9,537 bases of DNA from an uncultured Caulobacteraceae bacterium (GCA_937910255.1 CALEOQ010000073.1:1-9537), one strand, 5' to 3'. Counted from the first letter of the stretch, positions 1 to 6,879 are shown. Numbers and translations are program-made. Notes: generated by a model from the letters alone, not told the origin.

Positions 1-1
1 G

Positions 2-1123
2 GAGGGCCGGCGGGTGGCGGGGGAGGCGGCCGGGGGGGCGCCAAACCGTCCGGGGCGGGGGCGGGGGGTCGGCGCGCTGGACGGCAACTGCGCTGCGAGG
101 GCCGGCCGGGCGGCCAAGGCCGGCGGGCGCCCGCGGCCCCACGCCAAGACCCACAAGAGCGTCGACATCGCCCGCCGGCAGGGGGCGGCCGGCGCCGTCG
201 GCCTCTGCTGCGCCAAGCTCGGCGAGGCCGAGGTGTTGGCGGAGGGCGGGATCGAGGGCCTTCATATCACCTCGCCGGTGGTCTCCGGACCGGCCATCGC
301 CCGCCTGATGGCGTTGAACGCGCGGACCGAGCGCCTGTCGGTGGTGGCCGACAACCCCGCCAATGTCGCCGCCCTGGCCGCCGCCGCCTCAGCCGACCGC
401 CCGCTCGGGGTGTTCGTCGACATTGATCCAGGCATCCGCCGAACGGGCGTGGCCTCCGACGAGGCCGCCGTGGCTCTGGCGCGCCAGATCGCGCAGGCGC
501 CGGGCCTGACCTATGAGGGCGTGCAGAAGTACTGCGGCCGCGAGCAGCACATCGAAGCCTATGACGAACGCCGAGACGCCATCGTGGTGCAGACCGAGGC
601 GCTGCGGGCGACGATTGCGGCGCTGGCGGCTGCGGGCCTTGCGCCCCCGGTGGTGACGGGCGGGGGCACTGGCACCCACCGGATCGACCTGGAACTCGGC
701 GTCTTCACCGAGTGGCAGGTGGGCTCCTACGTCTTCATGGACGATCAGTACGCCGCCTGCGCGCTCACGGCCGACGGGCCCTCGCCCTATGCGCGCAGCC
801 TGTTCGTCGACGCCCGCGTGGTCAGCGCCAACAGCCCGATGCTGGTCACGGTGGATGCAGGCTTCAAGGCCTTCTCCACCGACGCAAGCCCGCCGCAGGT
901 CCTGGCCGGCGCGCCCGAGGGGGCGCGGTTCGCCTTCATGGGCGACGAGCATGGGGCGGTGATCGCCAAGGGCGTCGGCGAGACCCTGCAGATCGCCGAC
1001 CTGGTCACCCTGGCCGTGCCCCACTGCGACCCCACCGTGAACCTCTATGACAGCTACCACGTGGTGGCCGGCGACACCCTGACCGACATCTGGCCGGTCA
1101 GCGCCCGGGGCCGCAGCCGCTAG
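2..1123 (+). CDS. DSD1-family PLP enzyme, D-threonine aldolase-like (5' partial)
   Basis: Fold-type III (alanine racemase-like) PLP enzyme. Known members cleave D-threonine or other D-3-hydroxy amino acids to glycine plus aldehyde, or dehydrate D-serine; cytoplasmic. Numbering from the GTG at 14: the motif RPHAKTHKS carries the PLP Schiff-base lysine (K45). The glycine-rich phosphate-binding loop TGGGTGT is at 215-221, followed by QVGSYVFMDDQY. The C-terminal metal site is H337-C338-D339. The His-x-Asp spacing resembles D-threonine aldolases, whereas characterised D-serine dehydratases use His-x-Cys, so aldolase is preferred; this assignment is from memory. The reading frame is open leftward past the GTG to the window edge and no ribosome-binding site is seen, so the true start probably lies outside. 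Residues 1-42 match the family poorly and the DNA there is abnormally G-rich (see findings). It ends at TAG, convergent with the hydrolase gene. Confidence 0.85.
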   Translation, partial: EGRRVAGEAAGGAPNRPGRGRGVGALDGNCAARAGRAAKAGGRPRPHAKTHKSVDIARRQGAAGAVGLCCAKLGEAEVLAEGGIEGLHITSPVVSGPAIARLMALNARTERLSVVADNPANVAALAAAASADRPLGVFVDIDPGIRRTGVASDEAAVALARQIAQAPGLTYEGVQKYCGREQHIEAYDERRDAIVVQTEALRATIAALAAAGLAPPVVTGGGTGTHRIDLELGVFTEWQVGSYVFMDDQYAACALTADGPSPYARSLFVDARVVSANSPMLVTVDAGFKAFSTDASPPQVLAGAPEGARFAFMGDEHGAVIAKGVGETLQIADLVTLAVPHCDPTVNLYDSYHVVAGDTLTDIWPVSARGRSR

Positions 1124-1130
1124 AACGCGT

Positions 1131-1157
1131 TCCGATCGGTGGGAACCGGCTATCGGA
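1131..1157. terminator. Inverted repeat between convergent genes, possible bidirectional terminator
   Basis: TCCGAT (1131-1136) pairs with ATCGGA (1152-1157). Inside it CGGT (1137-1140) pairs with ACCG (1145-1148) around a GGGA loop, leaving a three-base bulge. Further out, GCGT (1127-1130) can pair with ACGC (1163-1166). It fills the 45-bp gap between the stops of two converging genes, where a shared terminator is expected. No T-tract follows on either strand, so a classical intrinsic terminator is not proven. Confidence 0.4.
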
Positions 1158-1168
1158 GCTAAACGCCC

Positions 1169-1744
1169 TCATGCTCTGGGGTCCGGCCCCACCCTGGCCA
1201 AGGTCGGGGCGGCCAGCCCGGCGCGGAAGGCGTTCAGCAGCCGCCAACCCTCGGGCCAGTCACCGAGGCCGCTGGCGGCGTTGATGTGGCCAAGAGCGCC
1301 CATATCCACAAAGCCTGCGCCCCACTGGTTCGCCAGGCGGCGCGCCACGGGCAGGGGGCAGTAGGGATCGTCGGCGCTGGCCACCACGAGGCTGGGAAAG
1401 GGCAGGGGGTCGCCCGGAGCCCGGGCGAAGCTCGCCGCCTCGGGCGGATAATGCGGGCTGGCCTCGTCCGGGGGCGCCACCAGCACTGCGCCGCAGACAT
1501 TCGACGTTCGGACCTTCGCCCAATGGGCCACCAGCAGGCAGGCCATGCTGTGGGCCACCAGCACCAGCGGTTCGCCCGCCTCGGCGGCGGCGCGGTCCAG
1601 GGCGGCGATCCAGTCGGTGAGATCCGGCGCCGTCCATGAGGCGGGCGCCAGGCGCATGGCGCTCGGCTCAAAGCCTTCCCACCGGGTGTGCCAGTGATTT
1701 CGCCCCGATCCTCCCAGTCCCGGCAACATGATCAGCCGCGCCAT
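1169..1744 (-). CDS. RBBP9/YdeN-family alpha/beta serine hydrolase
   Basis: Small single-domain alpha/beta hydrolase of 191 residues, the usual size for the RBBP9/YdeN group. The N-terminus has the family motif PGLGGSGRNHW (8-18). The nucleophile elbow is AHSMA with S66, in place of the usual GxSxG. The acid is most likely D126 in SADDPY and the catalytic histidine is H153 in GHIN. It has no signal peptide or membrane segment, so it is probably cytoplasmic. The substrate cannot be deduced; family members are serine hydrolases or esterases with poorly known natural substrates. The ATG start is supported by a purine-rich GGGGCGAGG a few bases upstream. It is transcribed divergently from the Lrp/AsnC regulator across 60 bp, so it is a candidate target of that regulator, by position only. 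Confidence 0.88.
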   Translation of the reverse strand: MARLIMLPGLGGSGRNHWHTRWEGFEPSAMRLAPASWTAPDLTDWIAALDRAAAEAGEPLVLVAHSMACLLVAHWAKVRTSNVCGAVLVAPPDEASPHYPPEAASFARAPGDPLPFPSLVVASADDPYCPLPVARRLANQWGAGFVDMGALGHINAASGLGDWPEGWRLLNAFRAGLAAPTLARVGPDPRA

Positions 1745-1751
1745 CGCCTCG

Positions 1752-1773
1752 CCCCTGTTCTAACGTCCAGGGG
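1752..1773. promoter_or_regulatory. Dyad CCCCTG-N10-CAGGGG in divergent region, candidate operator
   Basis: Perfect six-base inverted repeat, CCCCTG at 1752-1757 and CAGGGG at 1768-1773, with centres 16 bp apart. It lies in the 60-bp region between the hydrolase (-) and the Lrp/AsnC gene (+). Lrp/AsnC regulators often control themselves and a divergent neighbour, so this is a plausible operator. The left arm also overlaps the hydrolase ribosome-binding region. Short GC-rich dyads arise easily by chance in this genome. I see no convincing -35/-10 pair for either gene here. Confidence 0.33.
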
Positions 1774-1804
1774 TAGAGGATCGACACCTGCGGGAGGGTT
1801 GAAC

Positions 1805-2338
1805 ATGGATGATCATCGGCAAAGAGCGGCTGTCTCCGATGATTTCAAGGCCAGCGGCGGGAAGAGCCTTAAGGGCGAGGTGGACGGGGTGGACCTGGCC
1901 ATCCTGGAGGCGCTGCAGGCGAACGGCCGCCAGCCCCTGTCTGAGCTCGCCCGGCAGATCGGCATGTCCCAGCCTTCGGTCTCCGAGCGGGTCAAGCGGC
2001 TGGAGGAGCGTGGGGTGATCACCGGCTACGGCGCTCGGATCGATCCCACCCGCCTGGGCCTGCCGATGATGGCGGTGATCCGCCTGCGCACCACCCATGA
2101 ACACATCCGCGCCTGCCTCGACCGGTTCGCCGCCATGCCGGAGGTGATCGAGGCGCACAGGCTGACCGGGGAGGACTGCTTCCTGCTGAAGGTGATCGTG
2201 CCGACGCCGGGGGATCTGGAAACCCTGGTGGACGGCGTCGCCCGCTTCGCCCCGGTGACCACCTCCCTGGTGCTGCGCAGCGAGCCGCCCAAGGCCATCG
2301 GCCGCGCCCTGGTGCGCAAGGCGGGGAGGACCGGCTAG
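1805..2338 (+). CDS. Lrp/AsnC-family transcriptional regulator
   Basis: DNA-binding regulator of the feast/famine family, 177 residues. The winged helix-turn-helix spans about 27-75: VDLAILEALQANGR opens it, and ELARQIGMSQPSVSERVKRL (47-66) is the helix-turn-helix with its recognition helix. The wing GVITGYGARIDP follows. Residues about 85-165 form the RAM effector-binding domain, containing the LTGEDCFLLKV strand typical of the family. The start is chosen at ATG 1805 because GGGAGGG sits six bases upstream. The frame stays open to a GTG at 1688, but that start lies inside the divergent hydrolase gene and lacks a ribosome-binding site. About 26 residues precede the usual family start, a charged extension of unknown role. 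The effector is probably an amino acid, which the sequence does not identify. Confidence 0.92.
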   Translation: MDDHRQRAAVSDDFKASGGKSLKGEVDGVDLAILEALQANGRQPLSELARQIGMSQPSVSERVKRLEERGVITGYGARIDPTRLGLPMMAVIRLRTTHEHIRACLDRFAAMPEVIEAHRLTGEDCFLLKVIVPTPGDLETLVDGVARFAPVTTSLVLRSEPPKAIGRALVRKAGRTG

Positions 2339-2400
2339 GGGCCGCCTGAGCCGCCGCTTGGCGGTGGAGCGCGCCGCGTGCGGGCGCTAAGGTCCGCCCC

Positions 2401-3522
2401 ATGACTCGACCGCACATCCTCTATGGCCTGCCGCACTCGCTCTATACCGGCCCCGCGCGGGCCTATCTGCGCAAGGCGGGGGTCGCCTTCGTCGAACGGT
2501 CCGCCCGCGAGCCGGAGTTTCGCCAGCAGGTGATGCCGGTCATCGGCCGCTCGATCATTCCCGTGCTGGTGACGGCCGACGGTCAGATCGTCCAGGACAG
2601 CGTCGACATCATCGACCACGTCGAGGCCGCCGGGACCGCGCTCAGCGCCTATCCCGACAGCCCCCGCCAGCGGTTCCTCGCCCACCTCTTCCAGCTGTTC
2701 GGCTCCCAGGGGCTGCTGCGCGCGGCCATGCATTACCGGTGGAGCTATTACCAGGCTCAAGACGCCTTCCTGGATCATGCGTTTGGCGTGTCGGGGGCCG
2801 AGGACGATCCCAGCCGCGGGGCGATGCGCAAGATGCATAGCTATCTGCCAGGCCTGGGGGTGCGGCCCGACACCATTCCGCTGATCGAGCAGGGCTATAT
2901 CGATCTGCTGGCCGCGCTTGAGGCGCACCTGTCGGTCCATCCCTATCTGCTGGGCGGCCGGCCGAGCATCGGGGACTATGGCCTGTTCGGCCCGCTGTTC
3001 GCCCATCTGGGCCGCGATCCCGTGCCGGCCGACATCATGAAGCGTCGCGCCCCGTCCGTCTTCCGCTGGATCGAGCGCCTGCATGCCCCGGACCTGGACA
3101 TCCCGGACATGCCGGACGCCGACGGCTGGCTAGCCGGCGACGCCGTGCCGGACACCCTGGAGGCCCTGGTCGCTGAAATGGGGGCGGAGATGGGCGCGGA
3201 GCTTGGCGCCAAGCTCGCCGCCCTGGAAGATCACTATCAGCGCCTGGCGCCGGCCGATGGCGATCCGGTCAGCGCCAAGCCGCACCAGCGGACGATTGGC
3301 CAGACGATCAGCCGTTATCGCGGGATTCCCGACGATGTCGGGGTGCAGCCCTATCTGCTCTACATGGTGCAGCGGACGGAGGCGGCGCTCGGCGCGCTGT
3401 CGGCGGAGGACCGCCGCTGGGCCGACGACCTGCTGGCGCGACACGGCTTGTCGGCGATCGGAGCGCCGCGGCAGGCCCTGGTGGACCGGCGAAATCACAT
3501 CGAGGTCTGGGCGCGCCCCTGA
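2401..3522 (+). CDS. Glutathione S-transferase-family protein with C-terminal extension
   Basis: 373 residues, much longer than a canonical GST of about 200-230. Residues 1-78 look like the thioredoxin-fold N-domain: LYGLPHSLYTGPARAYL at the start, the cis-proline region IIPVL with P54, then D66-S67, where the gamma-glutamyl part of glutathione is normally held. Residues about 90-230 are the all-helical C-domain, with the GST N-capping motif in GRPSIGDYGLF (S189 to D192). Residues about 240-373 are an extra helical region, beginning with short AEMG repeats at 258-273 and ending in EVWARP. S13 or Y15 in the first loop could be the catalytic residue, which is uncertain. A weak AAGG precedes the ATG. 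The protein is cytoplasmic. The reaction is unknown; glutathione-dependent detoxification or lyase activity is the family norm. Its stop lies only four bases from that of the converging small gene. Confidence 0.8.
   Translation: MTRPHILYGLPHSLYTGPARAYLRKAGVAFVERSAREPEFRQQVMPVIGRSIIPVLVTADGQIVQDSVDIIDHVEAAGTALSAYPDSPRQRFLAHLFQLFGSQGLLRAAMHYRWSYYQAQDAFLDHAFGVSGAEDDPSRGAMRKMHSYLPGLGVRPDTIPLIEQGYIDLLAALEAHLSVHPYLLGGRPSIGDYGLFGPLFAHLGRDPVPADIMKRRAPSVFRWIERLHAPDLDIPDMPDADGWLAGDAVPDTLEALVAEMGAEMGAELGAKLAALEDHYQRLAPADGDPVSAKPHQRTIGQTISRYRGIPDDVGVQPYLLYMVQRTEAALGALSAEDRRWADDLLARHGLSAIGAPRQALVDRRNHIEVWARP
3172..3219 (+). repeat. Four degenerate 12-bp tandem repeats inside the GST-like gene
   Basis: Four consecutive 12-base units in frame encode AEMG, AEMG, AELG and AKLA. 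The first three are close copies and the fourth is diverged. They sit at the junction between the GST C-domain and the C-terminal extension and would lengthen a helix. Such in-frame repeats can change copy number by slippage. Confidence 0.6.
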
Positions 3523-3526
3523 CGTC

Positions 3527-3721
3527 TCAGCGGCCCATCCAGGGCTTGGACTTGGACGAGGACTGGTGGGCGGCGGCCTGCTCGCGCTGGAAGCGCCCGC
3601 CGCGGGGCGGTTTCGGCTTGGCGTCCAGGGCGGCCTTCTTCAGGCGCAGGGCGCGCTGGATCGGGGTCTCGCCTTCGGGGCCGTCTTCTGGGGAGCCATC
3701 ATCGGCAGGCGTGTCGTTCAT
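3527..3721 (-). CDS. Small charge-segregated protein of unknown function (64 aa)
   Basis: No function is recognised; it resembles small conserved hypothetical proteins of Caulobacterales, from memory only. Residues 3-18 are acidic (seven Asp/Glu). Residues 21-64 are strongly basic (twelve Lys/Arg), with a helix-forming IQRALRLKKAALDAK, then KPPRGGRFQREQ and the tail SKSKPWMGR. It is probably largely disordered; an RNA- or ribosome-associated role would fit the charge pattern but is only inference. Its ATG overlaps the stop of the preceding gene as ATGA (3718-3721), so translation is probably coupled. Its stop is four bases from that of the converging GST-like gene. It is the last gene of the minus-strand run that begins with potF. 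Confidence 0.7.
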   Translation of the reverse strand: MNDTPADDGSPEDGPEGETPIQRALRLKKAALDAKPKPPRGGRFQREQAAAHQSSSKSKPWMGR

Positions 3722-3894
3722 TTTTTGGATCCGGCGTCGAGGTCTGGACGGGCGGCCAGGAAGGCGGCCCGCTCGGCGGCGCTGAGCACCTTGCCGGGCT
3801 TCTGGCGCGACACCCGCGGCTTGGGCGGCGCATAGACCGCCATGGGCGGCGCAGGCGGTTTCAGGTCGGACAGTCGTTTGGGCGGCGGCTTCAT
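3718..3894 (-). CDS. Small proline-rich basic protein of unknown function (58 aa)
   Basis: No function is recognised. From the chosen ATG at 3894 it reads MKPPPKRLSDLKPPAPP at the start, then a Pro/Lys/Arg-rich stretch to about residue 35. A short predicted helix, LSAAERAAFLAARPDL (37-52), is followed by a GSKK end. It has twelve prolines in 58 residues and no signal peptide or membrane segment, so it is probably a disordered cytoplasmic protein. The frame also permits a GTG start at 3939 (73 residues), ten bases after the potI stop; neither start has a clear ribosome-binding site. The ATG was preferred because the added N-terminus looks unconstrained. The four-base overlap with the next small gene supports both being real. 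Confidence 0.6.
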   Translation of the reverse strand: MKPPPKRLSDLKPPAPPMAVYAPPKPRVSRQKPGKVLSAAERAAFLAARPDLDAGSKK

Positions 3895-3949
3895 GGGGTC
3901 ATCGCGCGTGAAGGCCCCCCGATTCCAGGGCCGCCCCACCTATGACACA

Positions 3950-4741
3950 TCAGGCCCCGGGCGTCCGCCTGCGCATGTTCAGCAGATAGACCGCGATCAC
4001 GCCGGTGGCCACCAGGCCGATCAGCAGGGTGGAGATGGCGTTGATCTCCGGGCTGACGCCCAGGCGCACGGCGCTGTAGATGCGGATCGGCAGGGTCGTA
4101 GCGCCGGGGCCTGTGGTGAAGCTGGCGATGACCAGATCGTCGAGCGACAGGGTGAAGGCCAGCATCCAGGCCGCCGCCACGGCCGGCGCGATATTGGGCA
4201 GGGTCACCAGCACGAAGGCCTTCCACGGCGGGGCGCCCAGGTCGCGGGCGGCCTCCTCCAGGGCCTCGTCGAACGAGACCAGGCGGGCCTGCACCACCAC
4301 GGTGGCGTAGCAGAGGGTGAGCGTGGTGTGGGCGATCGTCACCGTCCAGAACCCCCGCGGCAGACCCACCGAGACGAACAGCAACAGGAGCGACAGGCCC
4401 AGGATCACCTCGGGCATGACCAGCGGCGCATAGGTCATGCTGGAGAACAGGGTGCGGCCCCGGAACCGGCCGGCCCGCACCAGGCCAAGGGCCGCCAGCG
4501 CGCCCAGGACGGTCGCCAGGGTGGCCGAGACGAAGGCCACGCGCAGGGTCACCCAGGCCGCGGCCAGGAGCTGCTCGTTCTGGAAGAGGCTGGCGTACCA
4601 GCGGGTGGAGAAGCCGCCCCAGACCGTCACCAACCGGCTGGCGTTGAACGAATAGATCACCAGCAGGACGATGGGCAGGTAGAGGAAGCCCATGCCCAGG
4701 GTGATGGCGGCGATGTTGAAGGCGCTCGGTCCCCGCCGCAT
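3950..4741 (-). CDS. potI: Polyamine-type ABC transporter permease PotI
   Basis: Inner-membrane permease subunit, 263 residues, MetI-like fold. About six membrane helices are visible, near 12-32, 63-88, 105-125, 132-152, 187-205 and 235-255. The cytoplasmic EAA loop, which docks on the ATPase, starts at EEAARDLGAPPWKAF (162-176) and continues into VTLPNIAPA. It then reads SLDDLVIASF, typical of the PotC/PotI branch. Length agrees with PotI-type permeases. The start shares one base with the potH stop (TGATG, 4739-4743), and GGAG at 4750-4753 gives a ribosome-binding site. It would pair with PotH to form the channel. Substrate assignment rests on the whole operon, not on this protein. Confidence 0.92.
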   Translation of the reverse strand: MRRGPSAFNIAAITLGMGFLYLPIVLLVIYSFNASRLVTVWGGFSTRWYASLFQNEQLLAAAWVTLRVAFVSATLATVLGALAALGLVRAGRFRGRTLFSSMTYAPLVMPEVILGLSLLLLFVSVGLPRGFWTVTIAHTTLTLCYATVVVQARLVSFDEALEEAARDLGAPPWKAFVLVTLPNIAPAVAAAWMLAFTLSLDDLVIASFTTGPGATTLPIRIYSAVRLGVSPEINAISTLLIGLVATGVIAVYLLNMRRRTPGA

Positions 4742-5691
4742 CAGCGCTGCTCCATCAGCTTGGTCTGCTGGCGCTGGAACAGCACGATGGGGATCACCAG
4801 GGTGGCCAGCAGGACGATGGCCACAGCGCTGGCGGCCGGCCAGTCGCGGTTGGAGAAGAACTCCGTCCAGATGGTCTTGCCCAACATCAGGGTGCCCGAG
4901 CCGCCCAGCAGGTCGGGGATCACGAACTCGCCGACCATGGGGATGAAGCAGAGCAGGGCGCCCGCCGCCACCCCGGGCAGGGACAGGGGGAACGTCACCC
5001 GCCAGAAGGTCTGGAACGGCGTGCAGCCCAGGTCGGCGGCGGCCTCCAGCAGGCTGTCATCCTGCCGCTCCAGCACCGCATAGAGCGGCAGCACCATGAA
5101 GGGCAGATAGGCATAGACCAGGCCGATATAGACCGCCGTGTCGGTGTTGAGGATGTCGACGGCCGGCAGGCCGACCTGGGACAACGCCATGTTCAACAGG
5201 CCGGCGGGCTTGAGGATGGCGATCCAGGCATAGACCCGGATCAGAAAGCTGGTCCAGAAGGGCAGGATCACCGCCATCAGCAGGGCCTGCCGCACGCTGG
5301 GCCGGCACCGGGCCATGCCATAGGCCAGCGGATAGCCGGTCAGCAGCAGGATCAGGGTCGCCACCGCGGCGAACTTCAGGCTGGAGAGATAGGCCGCCAG
5401 ATAAAGCCCATCGTGGCCCATGCGGGCATAGGCCTCGAAATCCAGAGCCCGGACGAAGGCGGCGACGCCCGCAAGGCCGGCGCTCCAGTCGAGCTTGGGC
5501 GCATAGGGCGGAATGGCCAGGACCACGTCCGACAGGGACAGCTTGGCCACCAGCAGGAAGGGCGCAAGGAAGAACAGGCCCAGCCACAGATAGGGCAGGA
5601 AGGCCGCGCGGGCCTCCCAGCTCGGGCTCCCCCGGGGGCGTCCCAGCCGTTTCCAGGGGCGGCGTGGGCGCGGGGCGCCCGTGACGCTCAT
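4741..5691 (-). CDS. potH: Polyamine-type ABC transporter permease PotH
   Basis: Inner-membrane permease of 316 residues, the longer partner of the PotH/PotI pair. A basic, proline-rich cytoplasmic N-terminus (about 1-28) precedes the first helix at 30-50. Further helices lie near 102-125, 136-160, 185-207, 240-262 and 285-306, with a large loop after the first helix, as in PotB/PotH. The EAA loop starts at LLEAAADLGCTPFQTFWRV (214-232) and is followed by GEFVIPDLLGG, a PotB/PotH signature. The start overlaps the potG stop as ATGA (5688-5691) without a strong ribosome-binding site of its own, so translation is probably coupled to potG. Confidence 0.92.
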   Translation of the reverse strand: MSVTGAPRPRRPWKRLGRPRGSPSWEARAAFLPYLWLGLFFLAPFLLVAKLSLSDVVLAIPPYAPKLDWSAGLAGVAAFVRALDFEAYARMGHDGLYLAAYLSSLKFAAVATLILLLTGYPLAYGMARCRPSVRQALLMAVILPFWTSFLIRVYAWIAILKPAGLLNMALSQVGLPAVDILNTDTAVYIGLVYAYLPFMVLPLYAVLERQDDSLLEAAADLGCTPFQTFWRVTFPLSLPGVAAGALLCFIPMVGEFVIPDLLGGSGTLMLGKTIWTEFFSNRDWPAASAVAIVLLATLVIPIVLFQRQQTKLMEQR

Positions 5692-6845
5692 TGGGTGAGG
5701 ACCACGGCCGAATCCGGCGCGAAGGTCAGCCAGACCTTGTCGTCCCAGTCGACGGGCCGCTCCACCACGCGGCTGGCGTTGGCTCGGGCCGCCCGGATGG
5801 TGCGCCCGCCAGGCAGCTCCACCAGATAGGTGGTCCAGTCCCCCAGATAGCCGATATCGGCCACCTGCCCCTCCAGACGGTTGGGGCCCGGGGGCGGCGG
5901 GTCGAGGTGAACGCGCATCTTTTCCGGACGCACCGCCAGCCAGGCGGTGGAGCCCACCGGCACTTCGTCGTCCTCGATGGCTTCCAGGCCGTCCGGCGCC
6001 TCGGGACTGGCCAGGCGGATGATGTCGCCGTCGTCTTCGGTGACTCGGGCTTCGAACAGGTTCACATCGCCGATGAAGTCGGCCACGTAGCGGGAATTGG
6101 GCGCCTCATAGACCTCGGCCGGGCGGCCGATCTGAGCCAGCTGGCCGGCCCGCATCACGGCGATGCGGTCGGCGGTGATCATCGCCTCCTCCTGGTCGTG
6201 GGTGACGATCAGGAAGGTCATGCCCAGTCGCTGCTGCAAGGCCATCAGCTCGAACTGGGTTTCTTCGCGCAGCTTGCGGTCCAGGGCGCCCAGGGGCTCG
6301 TCCAGCAGCAGCATGCGCGGCTTGGGCGCGATGGCCCGGGCCAACGCCACCCTTTGCCGCTGGCCGCCGGAGAGCTGGTCGGGCTTGCGGTGGGCCAGGC
6401 CCTCGAGCCGCACCAGGGCCAGCATCTCGTCGACCCGGGCGGCGACCTCGCCCTTGGGCTTCTTCTGCTGACGCAGGCCAAAGGCGATGTTCTGGGCGAC
6501 GCTCAGGTGCGGGAACAGCGCGTAGGACTGGAACATCATGTTCACCGGCCGCAGGTGCGGCGGCCGGCCGGCCAGGTCCTGCCCGGCCAGGGTGATGCGC
6601 CCGGCGTCCGGGGTCTCGAAGCCGGCCAGCATCCGCATCAGGGTGGTCTTGCCGCACCCGGACGGCCCCAGCAGGGCGAAGAACTCGCCCTCATAGATGT
6701 CCAGGGACACCGCATCGACCGCGGTCTCGCCGCCGAAGCGCTTGGTGACGGCCTCGAACCGCACCAGGGGCGAAGCCGAGGGATCCGCCCAGGGGGCGAA
6801 GCTCGACCGCACCGCGCCGATGTTCAAACGCGGCTTGGCGTTCAC
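5688..6845 (-). CDS. potG: Polyamine-type ABC transporter ATP-binding protein PotG
   Basis: ATPase subunit of 385 residues, close to the usual PotG/PotA length. The nucleotide-binding domain has Walker A GPSGCGKTT (60-68), Q-loop Q106 in MMFQSYALFPH, signature LSGGQ (158-162), Walker B MLLLDE (178-183) with catalytic E183, D-loop ALD (187-189) and H-loop H216 in VTHDQEEAM. All key residues are present. Residues from about 260 form the TOBE-type regulatory domain, with AVRPEKMRV and GYLGDWTTYLVEL. The start is a GTG, 34 bases after the potF stop, with GGAG about 11 bases upstream. An N-terminal stretch of about 26 residues precedes the ATPase domain, as in PotG. It works on the cytoplasmic face with PotH and PotI. 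Confidence 0.94.
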   Translation of the reverse strand: MNAKPRLNIGAVRSSFAPWADPSASPLVRFEAVTKRFGGETAVDAVSLDIYEGEFFALLGPSGCGKTTLMRMLAGFETPDAGRITLAGQDLAGRPPHLRPVNMMFQSYALFPHLSVAQNIAFGLRQQKKPKGEVAARVDEMLALVRLEGLAHRKPDQLSGGQRQRVALARAIAPKPRMLLLDEPLGALDRKLREETQFELMALQQRLGMTFLIVTHDQEEAMITADRIAVMRAGQLAQIGRPAEVYEAPNSRYVADFIGDVNLFEARVTEDDGDIIRLASPEAPDGLEAIEDDEVPVGSTAWLAVRPEKMRVHLDPPPPGPNRLEGQVADIGYLGDWTTYLVELPGGRTIRAARANASRVVERPVDWDDKVWLTFAPDSAVVLTQ

Positions 6846-6879
6846 GAAAGGTCGAGCTCCAGGCGGGCGGCGCGGCGGG

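Noticed and set aside
389..1060. 223-residue minus-strand frame opposite the D-threonine aldolase-like gene
   Set aside because: It is the shadow of a conserved PLP enzyme and has a Gly/His/Val-rich composition without motifs.
1688..1804. Upstream GTG start extending the Lrp/AsnC gene by 39 codons
   Set aside because: It overlaps the divergent hydrolase and has no ribosome-binding site, whereas ATG 1805 has GGGAGGG at ideal spacing.
2351..2364. CCGCC-GCTT-GGCGG stem-loop after the Lrp/AsnC gene
   Set aside because: It has only a five-base stem, no T-tract, and lies in very GC-rich DNA, which is too weak to call a terminator.
3842..5083. 413-residue plus-strand open frame opposite potI/potH
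   Set aside because: It lies antisense to two clear permease genes. The translation is low-complexity, rich in Gln, Gly, Arg and His, as expected from the complement of GC-rich coding DNA, and shows no domain.
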